Shown: in pieces, positions 1-10,487 of the stretch
How positions within the stretch are numbered: the stretch's first letter is position 1
Layout: each line of letters opens with the position of its first letter
Assembly (NCBI RefSeq): GCF_000160775.2
Contig: NZ_CM001024.1
Span: 1,675,712-1,739,711, forward strand
From: Aeromicrobium marinum DSM 15272
GTDB taxonomy: Bacteria > Actinomycetota > Actinomycetes > Propionibacteriales > Nocardioidaceae
Reading direction: 5' to 3'
Length of the DNA: 64,000 nucleotides
The notes under the pieces: model-generated
Told to the model about the DNA's origin: nothing
The model's database searches: none
What the model saw: the letters and a program-made list of their open reading frames with translations, nothing else
Program-made: the position numbers and the translations under genes

Positions 1-885
1 GCTGAAGTGCACGTCGTCGACCTCGTCGAGGATGTCCTGCACGACCCGCAGACCGCTCTTCGCGCCGGTGGGCAGGTCGACCTGCGTGACGTCGCCGGTG
101 ACCACCATCCGGGAACCGAACCCGAGCCGCGTGAGGAACATCTTCATCTGTTCCTGGGTGGTGTTCTGGGCCTCGTCGAGGATGATGAACGCGTCGTTGA
201 GCGTGCGGCCACGCATGTAGGCCAACGGGGCGACCTCGATCGTGCCGGCCGTCAGCAGCTTGGGGATCGTCTCGGGGTCCAGCATGTCGTGCAGGGCGTC
301 GTAGAGCGGCCTCAGGTAGGGGTCGATCTTCTCGCTGAGCGTGCCCGGCAGGTAACCGAGGTGCTCCCCGGCCTCGACCGCCGGACGCGTGAGGATGATC
401 CGCGAGATCTCCTTCGCCTGCAGGGCCTGCACGGCCTTGGCCATCGCCAGGTAGGTCTTGCCCGTGCCGGCCGGCCCGATGCCGAACACGATGGTGTGGC
501 TGTCGATCGCGTCGACGTAGCGCTTCTGGTTGAGCGTCTTGGGCCGGATGGTCCGCCCACGGTTCGACAGGATGTTGAGGCTCAGCACGTCGGCGGGGCG
601 CTCCTGCGTCTCGGTGCGCAGCATCCCGATCGTGCGCTCGACGATCTCGCGCGACAGCCCCTGCCCGGTGCGCACGATGGTGGTGAGCTCGTCGAGGGCA
701 CGCTCGACCAGGGCCACCTCACCGGGCGGGCCGGTGACCGTGAGCCGGTCACCCCGCAGGTGGATGTCGGCCTCGAAGTCGGCCTCGATCAGGCGGAGGA
801 ACTCGTCCGCGCTCCCGAAGAGCGCGACGGGGGGGATGCTCGACGGCACCGTGAAGACGTGGGTCGAGTGGGGGGCGTCAGTCAT
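1..885 (-). CDS. phoH: PhoH family ATPase (C-terminus beyond window)
   Basis: PhoH-like P-loop ATPase/RNA-associated protein of the phosphate-starvation family; its biochemical role is only partly known. 295 codons lie in the window, starting at the ATG at 885 (MTDAPHSTHVF); the end runs off the left edge. An N-terminal KH-like part (about residues 20-75) precedes the ATPase domain, with Walker A GPAGTGKT near 137-144 and Walker B ILDEAQN near 236-242. In related actinobacteria phoH is followed by ybeY, which would lie outside the window. The upstream neighbour on the same strand is a HIT gene 55 bp away. Family assignment is firm. Confidence 0.95.
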   Translation of the reverse strand, partial: MTDAPHSTHVFTVPSSIPPVALFGSADEFLRLIEADFEADIHLRGDRLTVTGPPGEVALVERALDELTTIVRTGQGLSREIVERTIGMLRTETQERPADVLSLNILSNRGRTIRPKTLNQKRYVDAIDSHTIVFGIGPAGTGKTYLAMAKAVQALQAKEISRIILTRPAVEAGEHLGYLPGTLSEKIDPYLRPLYDALHDMLDPETIPKLLTAGTIEVAPLAYMRGRTLNDAFIILDEAQNTTQEQMKMFLTRLGFGSRMVVTGDVTQVDLPTGAKSGLRVVQDILDEVDDVHFS

Positions 886-940
886 ACGGCGACGAGTCTA
901 CGGTCCGTGGTCACCCGGGCGCGAGTCCTGACCGGACGGC

Positions 941-1282
941 TCACCCGGGCGGCCAGCCGAGGGGGCGACCCGACAGGACGTGGCCGTGGCAGTGGAACAC
1001 CGTCTGGTGGGCGTCCGCCCCGGTGTTGAACACCAGCCGGTAGGACCCGCTGCCGTGCTGGTCGGCGACCGTGCGGGTGAGCCCGATCAGGTCGATCGTG
1101 GCCTCCGGGTCGGCGGCCGCGAGGCTGCTCACGTCCGGCTCGTGCCGCCGTGGGATCACCAGCACGTGGGTCGGCGCCTGCGGGTCGATGTCGCGGAAGG
1201 CCACGCTGTGCTCGGTCTCGGCCACGACGTCGGCCGGCACGTCACCGGCGACGATCCGGCAGAACAGGCAGTCACCGCTCAT
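941..1282 (-). CDS. HIT family protein (histidine triad nucleotide-binding)
   Basis: Short histidine-triad protein, 113 aa, the usual length of HinT-type hydrolases of purine nucleoside phosphoramidates. The triad is seen as HCHGHV at residues 97-102 (H97, H99, H101), and the N-terminal CLFCRI (C5, C8) is typical of the group. The start codon overlaps the end of dnaJ by 11 bp, so the two are probably translated together. In M. tuberculosis the rRNA methyltransferase rsmE sits between dnaJ2 and phoH (from memory); here the HIT gene occupies that place and no rsmE is visible. Substrate in this organism is unknown. Confidence 0.9.
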   Translation of the reverse strand: MSGDCLFCRIVAGDVPADVVAETEHSVAFRDIDPQAPTHVLVIPRRHEPDVSSLAAADPEATIDLIGLTRTVADQHGSGSYRLVFNTGADAHQTVFHCHGHVLSGRPLGWPPG

Positions 1283-2444
1283 CGTTGACCCCCGCCCGGA
1301 ACGCGTCCTTCATGCGCCCGAAGACGCTGCGATGGGTGGTGCCCAGCCGCGCCTCGGGGCGCTGCTCACCCCGCAGGGCCGCGAGCTGGTGGATCAGCTC
1401 ACGCTGGTCGCCGTCGAGCTTGGACGGCGTCTCGACCACCACCGTGACCTGCAGGTCGCCCTGGCCGACGCCCCGCAGTCGCGGCACGCCCTCGCCCCTG
1501 ACGGTCACGACCTGTCCCGACTGCACGCCGGGTTCGATGTCGACCGACAACGTGTCGGAGCCCTCGTGGCCGGCCAGGTCGGCGCGCAGGGTCGGCAGGT
1601 CCAGGGTGGTGCCCAGCGCAGCGGCGGTCATCGGGATGGTGACGTGGCACATGAGGTGGTCGCCCTTGCGCGAGTACACCGGGTGGCGCGCCACGTTGAT
1701 CTCGATGTAGAGGTCACCGGGCGGTCCGCCCCCGGGCCCCACCTCGCCCTCCCCCGCCAGCTGGATGCGGGTGCCGTGGTCGACGCCGGCAGGGATGTCC
1801 AGCGTCAGGGACCGGCGCGACCGCACCCGCCCCTCGCCGTCGCACTCCGGGCAGGGCTCGGGGATGACCGATCCGTAGCCGTGACAGGTCGGGCACGGCC
1901 GCGAGGTGCGGATGTCGCCCAGCAGGGAGCGCTGCACGTGCTGCACGGCGCCTTGGCCGCGGCAGGTCGTGCAGGTCACCGGCGCGGAACCCTCCGACGC
2001 CCCGGAGCCGTCGCACCGCTCGCACACGACGGCCGTGTCGACCTTGATGTCGTGGGTCACGCCGAAGACCGCCTCGGCGAGGTCGACGTCGAGCCTCAGC
2101 AGGGCGTCCTGGCCGCGCTGAACGCGCGACCGCTGCTGACGACCACCGCCGCCGTTCTGGCCGAAGAAGGCATCCATGATGTCGTCGAAGCTGAACCCCT
2201 GGCCGAAGCCGGCTCCCCCGCGGGCCCCGCCCATGGGGTCGCCTCCACGGTCGAACAGTTGGCGCTTGGCGGGGTCGGACAGCACCTCGTACGCCGTGGT
2301 GACCTCCTTGAAGCGGTCGGCGGCGTCGGGCGCGTCGTTGACGTCGGGGTGCAGCTGACGAGCCAGCCGGCGGTAGGCCTTCTTGATCTCGTCGGCGGCG
2401 GCGGTGCGTTCGACACCGAGTGTCGCGTAGTAGTCCTGTGCCAT
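1272..2444 (-). CDS. dnaJ: Chaperone protein DnaJ (DnaJ2 type, hrcA-linked)
   Basis: Co-chaperone that stimulates DnaK ATPase and presents substrates. 390 aa, full length for type I DnaJ. The J domain occupies residues 1-70 with HPD at 32-34, followed by a Gly-rich stretch (about 70-100), then four CxxCxGxG zinc motifs ([32 protein letters not shown]; about 138-200) and the C-terminal substrate-binding domain. It lies 36 bp downstream of hrcA on the same strand, the usual hrcA-dnaJ2 operon, so it is probably repressed by HrcA through the CIRCE element at 3516-3542. dnaK and grpE are not in the window. Confidence 0.97.
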   Translation of the reverse strand: MAQDYYATLGVERTAAADEIKKAYRRLARQLHPDVNDAPDAADRFKEVTTAYEVLSDPAKRQLFDRGGDPMGGARGGAGFGQGFSFDDIMDAFFGQNGGGGRQQRSRVQRGQDALLRLDVDLAEAVFGVTHDIKVDTAVVCERCDGSGASEGSAPVTCTTCRGQGAVQHVQRSLLGDIRTSRPCPTCHGYGSVIPEPCPECDGEGRVRSRRSLTLDIPAGVDHGTRIQLAGEGEVGPGGGPPGDLYIEINVARHPVYSRKGDHLMCHVTIPMTAAALGTTLDLPTLRADLAGHEGSDTLSVDIEPGVQSGQVVTVRGEGVPRLRGVGQGDLQVTVVVETPSKLDGDQRELIHQLAALRGEQRPEARLGTTHRSVFGRMKDAFRAGVNDER

Positions 2445-2480
2445 GTGCGGGTCGGGTCCTGGGGTCGGGGGTGGGACGGG

Positions 2481-3491
2481 TCAGTCGTCGAGCATGCGGC
2501 CGACGTAGCGGGCCACGGCGGCGACCGCCGCCATGGTGCCGGGGTAGTCCATGCGCGTGGGACCGACGGTGCCGAGGGTCGCCAGCGAGGTCTCTCCACC
2601 ATAGGTCGAGGCCACGAGCGCGGTGCCGCTGAGTCCCTCGTGGCCGGTCTCGCCACCGATGCGGACGGTCAGGCCGCTGCTGGCCTCGCCGAGCAGCTTC
2701 AGCAGGACCACCTGCTCCTCGATGGCCTCGAGCACGGGGCGGATCGACGAGTCGAAGTCGGCACCGTACCGCGCGAGGTTGGCGGTGCCGCCGACCATGA
2801 TGCGCTCGTCGCTGCGCTCGTTGGAGAACACGTGGGTCAGGGTCGTGACGATCGTGGTGACCACGGGTCGGTCGCGGGGCTCGAACTCCGCGATGAGGTC
2901 GGCCAGCTGGAGCGAGGCCTCGGCCAGACGCCGGCCGACCGTGGCCGCCACGATCCGCGAGCGCAGGTCGGCCAACAGGTGGTCGGTCAGCGGCTCGGCG
3001 AGCTCGACCACCCGCTGCTCGACCCGGCCGGAGCTCGTGATGACGACGACGAGCACCCGGGTGCCCTCGAGGCTCACGAACTCGATGTGACGGACCGTCG
3101 ACCGGGTGAGGGTCGGGTACTGCACGATGGCGACCTGGTTGGTGAGTTGGGCCAGCACCCGGACACTGCGCTGGACGACGTCGTCGACGTCGACCGCGCC
3201 GGTCAGGAACTGCTCGATGGCCCGGCGTTCCGGGGGCGACAGGGCCTTGACGGTGGCCAACCGGTCGACGAACATCCGGTAGCCCTTGTCGGTGGGGATC
3301 CGGCCGGCGCTCGTGTGCGGCTGGGTGATGTAGCCGTCGTCCTCGAGGGCCGCCATGTCGTTGCGGATCGTGGCCGACGAGACGCCCAGGTGATGACGTT
3401 CGACGAGCGCCCGGGAGCCGACCGGCTCCTGGGTGGCCACGTAGTCCTCGACGATCGCGCGCAGCACGTCGAGGCGGCGTTCGTCGGACAT
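2481..3491 (-). CDS. hrcA: Heat-inducible transcription repressor HrcA
   Basis: Repressor of class I heat-shock genes; binds CIRCE operators and responds to GroEL in the established model. 336 aa from the ATG at 3491 ([10 protein letters not shown]), which has an upstream GGGAGA. The N-terminal winged helix spans residues 1-70, including the family signature [13 protein letters not shown] (60-72); the GAF-like domain follows. An open frame continues upstream of this ATG through the divergent gene but has no HrcA similarity, so the start is placed here. The operator sits 25 bp upstream of the start, indicating autoregulation together with dnaJ. Confidence 0.96.
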   Translation of the reverse strand: MSDERRLDVLRAIVEDYVATQEPVGSRALVERHHLGVSSATIRNDMAALEDDGYITQPHTSAGRIPTDKGYRMFVDRLATVKALSPPERRAIEQFLTGAVDVDDVVQRSVRVLAQLTNQVAIVQYPTLTRSTVRHIEFVSLEGTRVLVVVITSSGRVEQRVVELAEPLTDHLLADLRSRIVAATVGRRLAEASLQLADLIAEFEPRDRPVVTTIVTTLTHVFSNERSDERIMVGGTANLARYGADFDSSIRPVLEAIEEQVVLLKLLGEASSGLTVRIGGETGHEGLSGTALVASTYGGETSLATLGTVGPTRMDYPGTMAAVAAVARYVGRMLDD

Positions 3492-3515
3492 CGGGTCTCC
3501 CTTCGGCGCGTCGGT

Positions 3516-3542
3516 CTGGCACTCGCGGTGGCAGGGTGCCAG
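3516..3542. promoter_or_regulatory. CIRCE operator upstream of hrcA
   Basis: Inverted repeat CTGGCACTC - 9 nt - GGGTGCCAG, 27 bp in total, matching the established CIRCE layout (TTAGCACTC-N9-GAGTGCTAA) with 8 of 9 arm positions symmetric. It lies between the divergent hrcA and the gene at 3552. On the minus strand a TAGACT at 3546-3541 could be the -10 box, so HrcA bound here would block hrcA-dnaJ transcription. No other CIRCE was noticed in the window. Confidence 0.85.
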
Positions 3543-3551
3543 TCTAGCGAG

Positions 3552-3977
3552 GTGAGGGAGATCCGGAGGGTCGGCGACACCGTCGTGGTCGACGGCGCCG
3601 AACGTCGACTCACCTACCGGCCGCGGCGCGTCACCCTCGACGACGGCACCTGGGTGGCCCACGAGTCCCGCGGCGGATCGATGGCCTCGGTCTGGGCGGT
3701 CGACCTGGGCGACCGGTTCGTGGAGGTCGTGCACCTCGGGCACGGGCCCGTGGGCGGCGAGCTCGTCGTGGTGGTGCCCGACGCCGACCAGGTGCTGGTC
3801 GGCGACCTGTACCTGCCCCAGCTGCCCGAGCGGATCGACCCGACCTGGCCGGTGGCCGTCGACCTGCTGATCGGCATGGTCGGCCCCGGCACCCGGGTGC
3901 TCGCCACGGGAGGTCCCGTCGACCGCGACGAGCTGGTCGACTTCCACCAGCTGCTCCTCGGTGCGCTGCATGCCTGA
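3552..3977 (+). CDS. Hypothetical protein, MBL-fold-like fragment
   Basis: 141 aa from the GTG at 3552, divergent from hrcA and overlapping the next gene by 8 bp. The segment [19 protein letters not shown] followed by LVGDLYLP resembles the second half of metallo-beta-lactamase-fold hydrolases (a GH turn, a strand, then GDL), but the HxHxDH zinc motif and the first half of that fold are absent. It may therefore be a non-catalytic relic or a small domain of its own. The N-terminal part is beta-rich and contains many charged residues. Function unknown. Confidence 0.6.
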   Translation: MREIRRVGDTVVVDGAERRLTYRPRRVTLDDGTWVAHESRGGSMASVWAVDLGDRFVEVVHLGHGPVGGELVVVVPDADQVLVGDLYLPQLPERIDPTWPVAVDLLIGMVGPGTRVLATGGPVDRDELVDFHQLLLGALHA

Positions 3978-4806
3978 CCGCTACGGCGGCGACGTCCTCG
4001 CCGGGGACTGGCGCCGACCGTCGCGCGGGCGCACCACCGACGTCGTCGTCGAGCTCGGTCAGGTGGTCGAGGACGCCACCACGGGATTCCGCGGTGAGGT
4101 CGTCGGCATCGATCCGCAGATGGGCATGGTGGTGCTGGAGGACCGCCGCAGCACCCGCCGGAGCTTCCCCATGGGCCCGGGCTACCTGCTGGAGGGCCGA
4201 CCGGTCGCGCTGCGCCCGCCGGCGAAGACCGAGCGCCGGCCCTCCCGCACGGCGTCCGGCTCCGTCGCGGTGCACGGCGAACGGGCCCGGGTGGCCTTGC
4301 CGAGCCGCATCTGGGTCGAGGGCCGCCACGACGCCGAGCTGGTCGAGAAGGTGTGGGGCGACGACCTGCGGCTGGAGGGGGTCGCGGTGGAGTTCCTCGG
4401 CGGCATCGACGACCTGGCCGCCGAGGTCTCGACCTTCGCCCCCACCGCCCGGCGCCGACTGGGCGTGCTGGTCGACCACCTCGTACCCGGCTCGAAGGAG
4501 TCCCGGATCGCCGCGGGCCTGCGGGGTGTCCCCCACGTGCTGGTCGTCGGTCACCCGTACGTCGACGTCTGGCAGGCGGTCAAGCCGGACCGGCTCGGTC
4601 TTCGGCAGTGGCCGGAGGTGCCCCGCTCGGTGGAGTGGAAGAAGGGCATCTGTGCCGCCCTCGGGTGGCCGCACGCCGAGCAGGCCGACATCGCCCGGGC
4701 GTGGCAGCAGATCCTGCGTCAGGTCGACTCCTGGACCGACCTCGAGCCGTCGTTCCTGGGCCGGGTCGAGGAGCTCATCGACTTCGTCACCGCTCCCCCC
4801 ACCTGA
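3970..4806 (+). CDS. DUF3097 family protein
   Basis: 278 aa from the ATG at 3970 ([10 protein letters not shown]), overlapping the preceding gene by 8 bp. It belongs by overall sequence to the actinobacterial DUF3097 family. Recognisable blocks are [33 protein letters not shown] and [16 protein letters not shown], which resemble a Toprim-like arrangement (acidic E, then DxD-like residues); that resemblance is my inference. The first 90 residues look like a small beta-barrel. The gene often sits near hrcA and hemW in related genomes. It ends inside the long inverted repeat it shares with convergent hemW. Function unknown. Confidence 0.85.
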   Translation: MPDRYGGDVLAGDWRRPSRGRTTDVVVELGQVVEDATTGFRGEVVGIDPQMGMVVLEDRRSTRRSFPMGPGYLLEGRPVALRPPAKTERRPSRTASGSVAVHGERARVALPSRIWVEGRHDAELVEKVWGDDLRLEGVAVEFLGGIDDLAAEVSTFAPTARRRLGVLVDHLVPGSKESRIAAGLRGVPHVLVVGHPYVDVWQAVKPDRLGLRQWPEVPRSVEWKKGICAALGWPHAEQADIARAWQQILRQVDSWTDLEPSFLGRVEELIDFVTAPPT

Positions 4807-4888
4807 CCCCCACCCAGATGTGCTCCCGAATCAACCGTTTTCGGACATGAAACGGTTGATTCGGGAGCACATCTGGGTGGGGGTCAGG
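4802..4888. repeat. 39-bp perfect inverted repeat enclosing two convergent stop codons
   Basis: Arms 4802-4840 and 4850-4888 are exact reverse complements (39 bp each) around a 9-nt loop (TCGGACATG). The TGA of the DUF3097 gene (4804-4806) and the TGA of hemW (4886-4884 on the minus strand) lie at equivalent positions in the two arms. It can act as a bidirectional terminator, but it is much longer than needed and its core, GCTCCCGAATCAACCG, recurs at 22261-22276. Confidence 0.9.
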
Positions 4889-6092
4889 CGGTGACGGTGC
4901 GGATGACGTGGTCGGCGAGCAGTCGGCCCGTCAGCGTCAGGGTGACGCGGTCACCCTGTCGCTCCAGCAGGTCGTCCCGGACCAGCTGGTCGACGCCGAT
5001 CAGACCGTCGGCTGCGATGCCCTCACGCAGCCGCATCCGGAGCATGACGTCCTCGAGGCGAGCCGTGTCGGCGTCGATCGCCTCCGATCCCGCCTCGACC
5101 GTCTCCCCTGCCGCCAGCCGTTGGGCGTAGGCCGCGGGGTGCTTGACGTTCCACCACCGCCTCCCCTGCAGGAAGGAGTGCGCACCGGGACCGATGCCCC
5201 ACCACTCGCCCCCGTTCCAGTACAGCTCGTTGTGACGGCAGCGGGCAGCGTCGTCGAGGGCCCAGTTCGACAGCTCGTACCACGACAGGCCTGCTGCACC
5301 GAGCACGTCGTCGGCCAGCAGGTACTTGTCGGCCGTCTCGTCGTCGTCGGGCATGACCAGCTCGCCCCGCGCGACCCGCCGGGCGAAGGCCGTGCCCCGT
5401 TCGACGATCAGCGCATAGGCGCTGACGTGGTCGGGGGCCAGGTCGACGGCGTGGTCGAGGGTGCGTCGCCAGTCGTCGACCGACTCCGTCGGGCTGCCGT
5501 AGATGAGGTCGACGCTCACCTGCTCGAACCCCGCTGCCCTGGCCCACCGCACCGCGTCGGGCACACGGGCGGGGTCGTGGGTCCGGTCCAGGACCGCCAG
5601 CACGTGCGGGACGGCGGACTGGACCCCGAACGAGATGCGGTTGAACCCGCCGGCGCGCAGCGTCTGCAACGCCTGCGGGTCGACCGAGTCGGGGTTGGCC
5701 TCCGTGGTGACCTCCACGTCGTCGGCCAGTCCCCAGGCCTCGTCGATCGCCCGCAGGACTCGGACCAGGTCGGCGGCCGGCAGCTGGGTCGGCGTTCCAC
5801 CACCGAAGAAGACGGTGCTGATCTCCCGCGGTCCGGTGGTGGCGGCGGCCCGGCGGATCTCGGCGATCGCGGTGTCGGCGTAGGACGCGCGCGTCGCCCC
5901 CTCGCCCAGCTCGTCGGCCGTGTAGGTGTTGAAGTCGCAGTACCCGCACCGGACCGTGCAGAACGGGATGTGGACGTAGACGCCGAAGGCGGCTACCGAA
6001 GGCTCCGCGACGCCGAAGGCGGCTACCGACGGCCCCACGACGACGGACGGCCGCCCACCGGGTCGGGTGGGCGGCCGTTCGTCAAGGTTCAC
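4884..6092 (-). CDS. hemW: Radical SAM protein HemW (heme chaperone, HemN-like)
   Basis: HemW-type radical SAM protein, often annotated as oxygen-independent coproporphyrinogen III oxidase; characterised HemW proteins bind and transfer heme. The [4Fe-4S] motif is CTVRCGYC with C45, C49 and C52 when counted from the ATG at 6092; the HemN C-terminal domain follows. The annotated N-terminus is suspicious. Residues 5-15 are encoded by a hairpin (6047-6078) that looks like the fadD terminator, and residues about 21-38 come from a 30-bp-period duplication giving PSVAAFGV twice. A GTG at 6038 is the likelier start, giving a shorter protein of 384 aa. Stop codon lies inside the 4802-4888 inverted repeat. 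Confidence 0.9.
   Translation of the reverse strand: MNLDERPPTRPGGRPSVVVGPSVAAFGVAEPSVAAFGVYVHIPFCTVRCGYCDFNTYTADELGEGATRASYADTAIAEIRRAAATTGPREISTVFFGGGTPTQLPAADLVRVLRAIDEAWGLADDVEVTTEANPDSVDPQALQTLRAGGFNRISFGVQSAVPHVLAVLDRTHDPARVPDAVRWARAAGFEQVSVDLIYGSPTESVDDWRRTLDHAVDLAPDHVSAYALIVERGTAFARRVARGELVMPDDDETADKYLLADDVLGAAGLSWYELSNWALDDAARCRHNELYWNGGEWWGIGPGAHSFLQGRRWWNVKHPAAYAQRLAAGETVEAGSEAIDADTARLEDVMLRMRLREGIAADGLIGVDQLVRDDLLERQGDRVTLTLTGRLLADHVIRTVTA
5979..6029. repeat. Tandem 21-bp repeat (period 30) in the hemW 5' end
   Basis: The 21-bp segment at 5979-5999 (starting GACGCCGAAGGC) is repeated exactly at 6009-6029, with a 9-bp spacer. In the hemW frame it duplicates PSVAAFGV immediately before the conserved YVHIPFC. 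It looks like a recent local duplication in a tolerant N-terminal tail. Confidence 0.8.
6047..6078 (-). terminator. Hairpin downstream of the acyl-CoA synthetase gene
   Basis: Perfect 13-bp arms (ACGGCCGCCCACC at 6047-6059 and its complement at 6066-6078) around a 6-nt loop, 18 bp past the stop of the acyl-CoA synthetase gene. No U-tract follows, as is usual in high-GC actinobacteria. It overlaps the first codons of the longest hemW frame, which argues that hemW starts further downstream. Confidence 0.6.
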
Positions 6093-6095
6093 GCC

Positions 6096-7931
6096 CTAAG
6101 CGTAGAAGCCGTTCAGGATGTCGGCGTACTTCTCCTCGACGACCTTGCGCTTGACCTTCAGGCTGGGGGTGATCTCGCCGCCCTCGACCGAGAGGTCGTT
6201 CGGCAGGATGGCCCACTTCTTGATGGTCTCCCACTGGTTGAGCTTGGAGTTGAGCTCCTTGACGTACCCGTCGACGACCTTCTCCATCTCCGGCGACAGG
6301 ACGATGTCGGTGTAGGACTGGCCGGACTTGCCGTGGCTCTCGGCCCACATGGCGACGGCGTCGGGGTCCAGCGTGATGAGCGCCGAGCAGAAGTTGCGGT
6401 CGTTGCCGTGGACGATCATCTGGCTGGCCAACGGGCACACGCCCTTGAAGACGCCCTCGACGTGCGACGGGGCGACGTACTTGCCGCCGGAGGTCTTGAA
6501 CAGGTCCTTCTTGCGGTCGGTGATCCGCAGGAAGCCCTCGGCGTCGATCTCGCCGATGTCGCCGGTGGCGAGCCACCCGCCGTCGACGAGCGCGGACGCA
6601 CTGGCGGCCTCGAGGTTGTGGTACCCGAGCATGACGTTGGGGCCCTTGATCAGGATCTCGCCGTCGCCCGCGATCTTGACCTCGACGTCGGGGAACGGGT
6701 GTCCGACGGTGCCGAGCTTGAAGCGGTCGGGATGGTTGACGAACGCACCGGCTGACGTCTCGGTGAGGCCGTAGCCCTCGAGGATCAGGACGCCCGCGGC
6801 GTGGAACCACTCCGCGACGTCGGACGACAGCGCGGCCGCTCCGGAGATGAAGAACCGGACCCGACCGCCGAAACGGTCGCGCACCTTGCTGAACACCAGC
6901 TTGTCGGCGATGCCGTGCTGGATCGCCAGGGCCTTCGGGACCGGCTTGCCGGCCCGGACGAGACGCGAGTGCTCGAGGCCGACCTTCTCGGCCCAGCGGA
7001 AGAGCTTGAGCTTGACCCCGCCCTCCTCCTCCATCATGCCGACGACCCGGCCGTAGGCCTTCTCGAAGATGCGCGGGGCAGCACCCATGAACGTCGGCTT
7101 CACGACGGCGAGGTTGTCGACGATCCGGGGGACGCGACCGTCGATCGCGGCGGCGAAACCGATCTGCAGCTGGGTGCAGAGCAGCACCTTGCCGAACGAG
7201 TGGGCCATCGGCAGCCAGCGGAACTCCAGGTCCTCGACGCTGAGGATGCCCTGCGACGCGACCGACGCGCCCTCGAAGGTCCACCCGTCGTGGCTCAGCC
7301 GGACGCCCTTGGGACGGCCGGTGGTGCCGGAGGTGTAGATGAGGGTGGCCAGGGAGCTCGGCTCGGTGGCCGCGACCCGCTCGGTGACGATGTCGGGGTG
7401 CTCGCTCAGGTAGGCCTCGCCGAGCTTCTCGAGGTCGTCGAGGCCGATGATCCAGTCACCGTCGGTGGCGCCGTCGAAGGTGACGACCTTCTCGACCGCG
7501 GGCAGCTCGGCCTTCTGCTCGACCAGCTTGGCGATCTGCTCGTCGTCCTCGGCGAACACGATCTTGCTGCCGGAGTCGGCCAGGATGTAGGCGACGTCGC
7601 CGGCCACGGTGGTGGGGTAGACCGTGGTGGTGGCGCCACCGGCGGCGTTGATGGCCAGGTCGGCGAAGATCCACTCGTAGCGGGTGCCCGACGCGATGGC
7701 GACGCGCTCCTCGGCACCGATGCCCAGCGACACCAGGCCGGCAGCCAGACGGGTGACGTGGTCACCGGTCTCGGCCCACGTCAGGGAGTGCCAGTTCTCG
7801 TCGGCGTCCGGGTAGCGGAAGGCCTCCCGGTGGGGAGTCTCCTTGACCCGGTTGAAGAACATCTCGCCGATGCTGCGGGCGCGGTTGCGGACGAGCTCGA
7901 TCTGCTCGGGCGTGTGGACGTTGACCGTCAT
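6096..7931 (-). CDS. Long-chain fatty acid-CoA ligase (AMP-forming, FadD15-like)
   Basis: ATP-dependent activation of long-chain fatty acids to acyl-CoA through an acyl-adenylate. 611 aa with the AMP-binding P-loop YTSGTTGRPKG at residues 199-209, the downstream YGLTETSAG motif, and ATGDIGEID / ITDRKKDLFKTSGGK blocks near the hinge and C-terminal domain (the catalytic-lysine region). Best resemblance is to FadD15-type enzymes. Start at 7931 has GAGGA 7 nt upstream. A 69-bp gap separates it from the MOSC gene upstream; it contains the direct repeat AACGTAC (near 7946 and 7979), a possible operator. Confidence 0.92.
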   Translation of the reverse strand: MTVNVHTPEQIELVRNRARSIGEMFFNRVKETPHREAFRYPDADENWHSLTWAETGDHVTRLAAGLVSLGIGAEERVAIASGTRYEWIFADLAINAAGGATTTVYPTTVAGDVAYILADSGSKIVFAEDDEQIAKLVEQKAELPAVEKVVTFDGATDGDWIIGLDDLEKLGEAYLSEHPDIVTERVAATEPSSLATLIYTSGTTGRPKGVRLSHDGWTFEGASVASQGILSVEDLEFRWLPMAHSFGKVLLCTQLQIGFAAAIDGRVPRIVDNLAVVKPTFMGAAPRIFEKAYGRVVGMMEEEGGVKLKLFRWAEKVGLEHSRLVRAGKPVPKALAIQHGIADKLVFSKVRDRFGGRVRFFISGAAALSSDVAEWFHAAGVLILEGYGLTETSAGAFVNHPDRFKLGTVGHPFPDVEVKIAGDGEILIKGPNVMLGYHNLEAASASALVDGGWLATGDIGEIDAEGFLRITDRKKDLFKTSGGKYVAPSHVEGVFKGVCPLASQMIVHGNDRNFCSALITLDPDAVAMWAESHGKSGQSYTDIVLSPEMEKVVDGYVKELNSKLNQWETIKKWAILPNDLSVEGGEITPSLKVKRKVVEEKYADILNGFYA

Positions 7932-8000
7932 GAAATCCTCACCAAAACGTACGGGGGGTATGTGGTGCAGAACACCCTAACGTACCCCTCGGACGACCGA

Positions 8001-8630
8001 TCAGTCGTTGCGTCGCGCATCGACCGCGCGACGGATCGCTCCGGAGATCGCGGGCTCCTCGGCCAGTCCGGGCAGCAGCCCACGCTCGGTGGTGAGGGCG
8101 CGGAAGGCATGGCCGACCGTGAGCTCGTGGGCCGGCCGGGAGGTGACGTCGACCCGGTCGCCGGCCGAGATCCGGCCACCCTGGAGCACCCGCAGGTAGG
8201 CGCCCGGGACCCCTCGCTCGGTGAACCGCCGGACCCACCGGGGTTCGTCGAGGAACCCCTGGAACACGCTGCACGGGATGCGGACCCCGCTGACCTGCAG
8301 GACGACGTCGCCGATGGTCCAGCACTCCCCCAGTCGGGCGCCCTGGACGTCCAGACCCAAAGTGGTCAGGTTCTCGCCGAACGTCCCCGCGGGCAGCTGC
8401 CGACCGAGCTCCCGCCCCCAGTCGTCGAGGTCCTCACGGGCGTAGGCGTACACCGCCTGGTCACGCCCGCCGTGGTGCTGGGTGTCGGCGATGCCGTCGC
8501 CGTCCAGGCCCGTCTCGCCGACCAGGACCGGACCGGCCACCGGACGCTTGTCGATGCCGGAGCGGCGCAGGGTCCCCCACGGCACGGGTCGCACGACGCC
8601 GGTGTTGACCGACTCCAGGGATGCGGGCAC
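8001..8630 (-). CDS. MOSC domain-containing protein (YiiM-like)
   Basis: 209-aa protein of the MOSC (molybdenum cofactor sulfurase C-terminal) superfamily. Seen features are GDGIADTQHHGGRDQAVYAY (about residues 44-63), the GTFGENLTTLGLDV block, and the conserved cysteine in VSGVRIPCSVFQ, the expected ligand position for molybdopterin in YiiM-like proteins. YiiM of E. coli reduces N-hydroxylated compounds; whether this one does is inference. It is 6 bp downstream of lepA on the same strand, so probably cotranscribed with it. Confidence 0.88.
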   Translation of the reverse strand: MPASLESVNTGVVRPVPWGTLRRSGIDKRPVAGPVLVGETGLDGDGIADTQHHGGRDQAVYAYAREDLDDWGRELGRQLPAGTFGENLTTLGLDVQGARLGECWTIGDVVLQVSGVRIPCSVFQGFLDEPRWVRRFTERGVPGAYLRVLQGGRISAGDRVDVTSRPAHELTVGHAFRALTTERGLLPGLAEEPAISGAIRRAVDARRND

Positions 8631-8636
8631 GAGGCG

Positions 8637-10483
<1,847 letters not shown>

Positions 10484-10487
<4 letters not shown>

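Noticed and set aside
1071-3551. Very long plus-strand open frame opposite dnaJ and hrcA
   Set aside because: It is antisense to two certain genes; such frames are expected at this GC content. Only its last part (3552-3977) was kept because it starts outside hrcA and has a plausible start.
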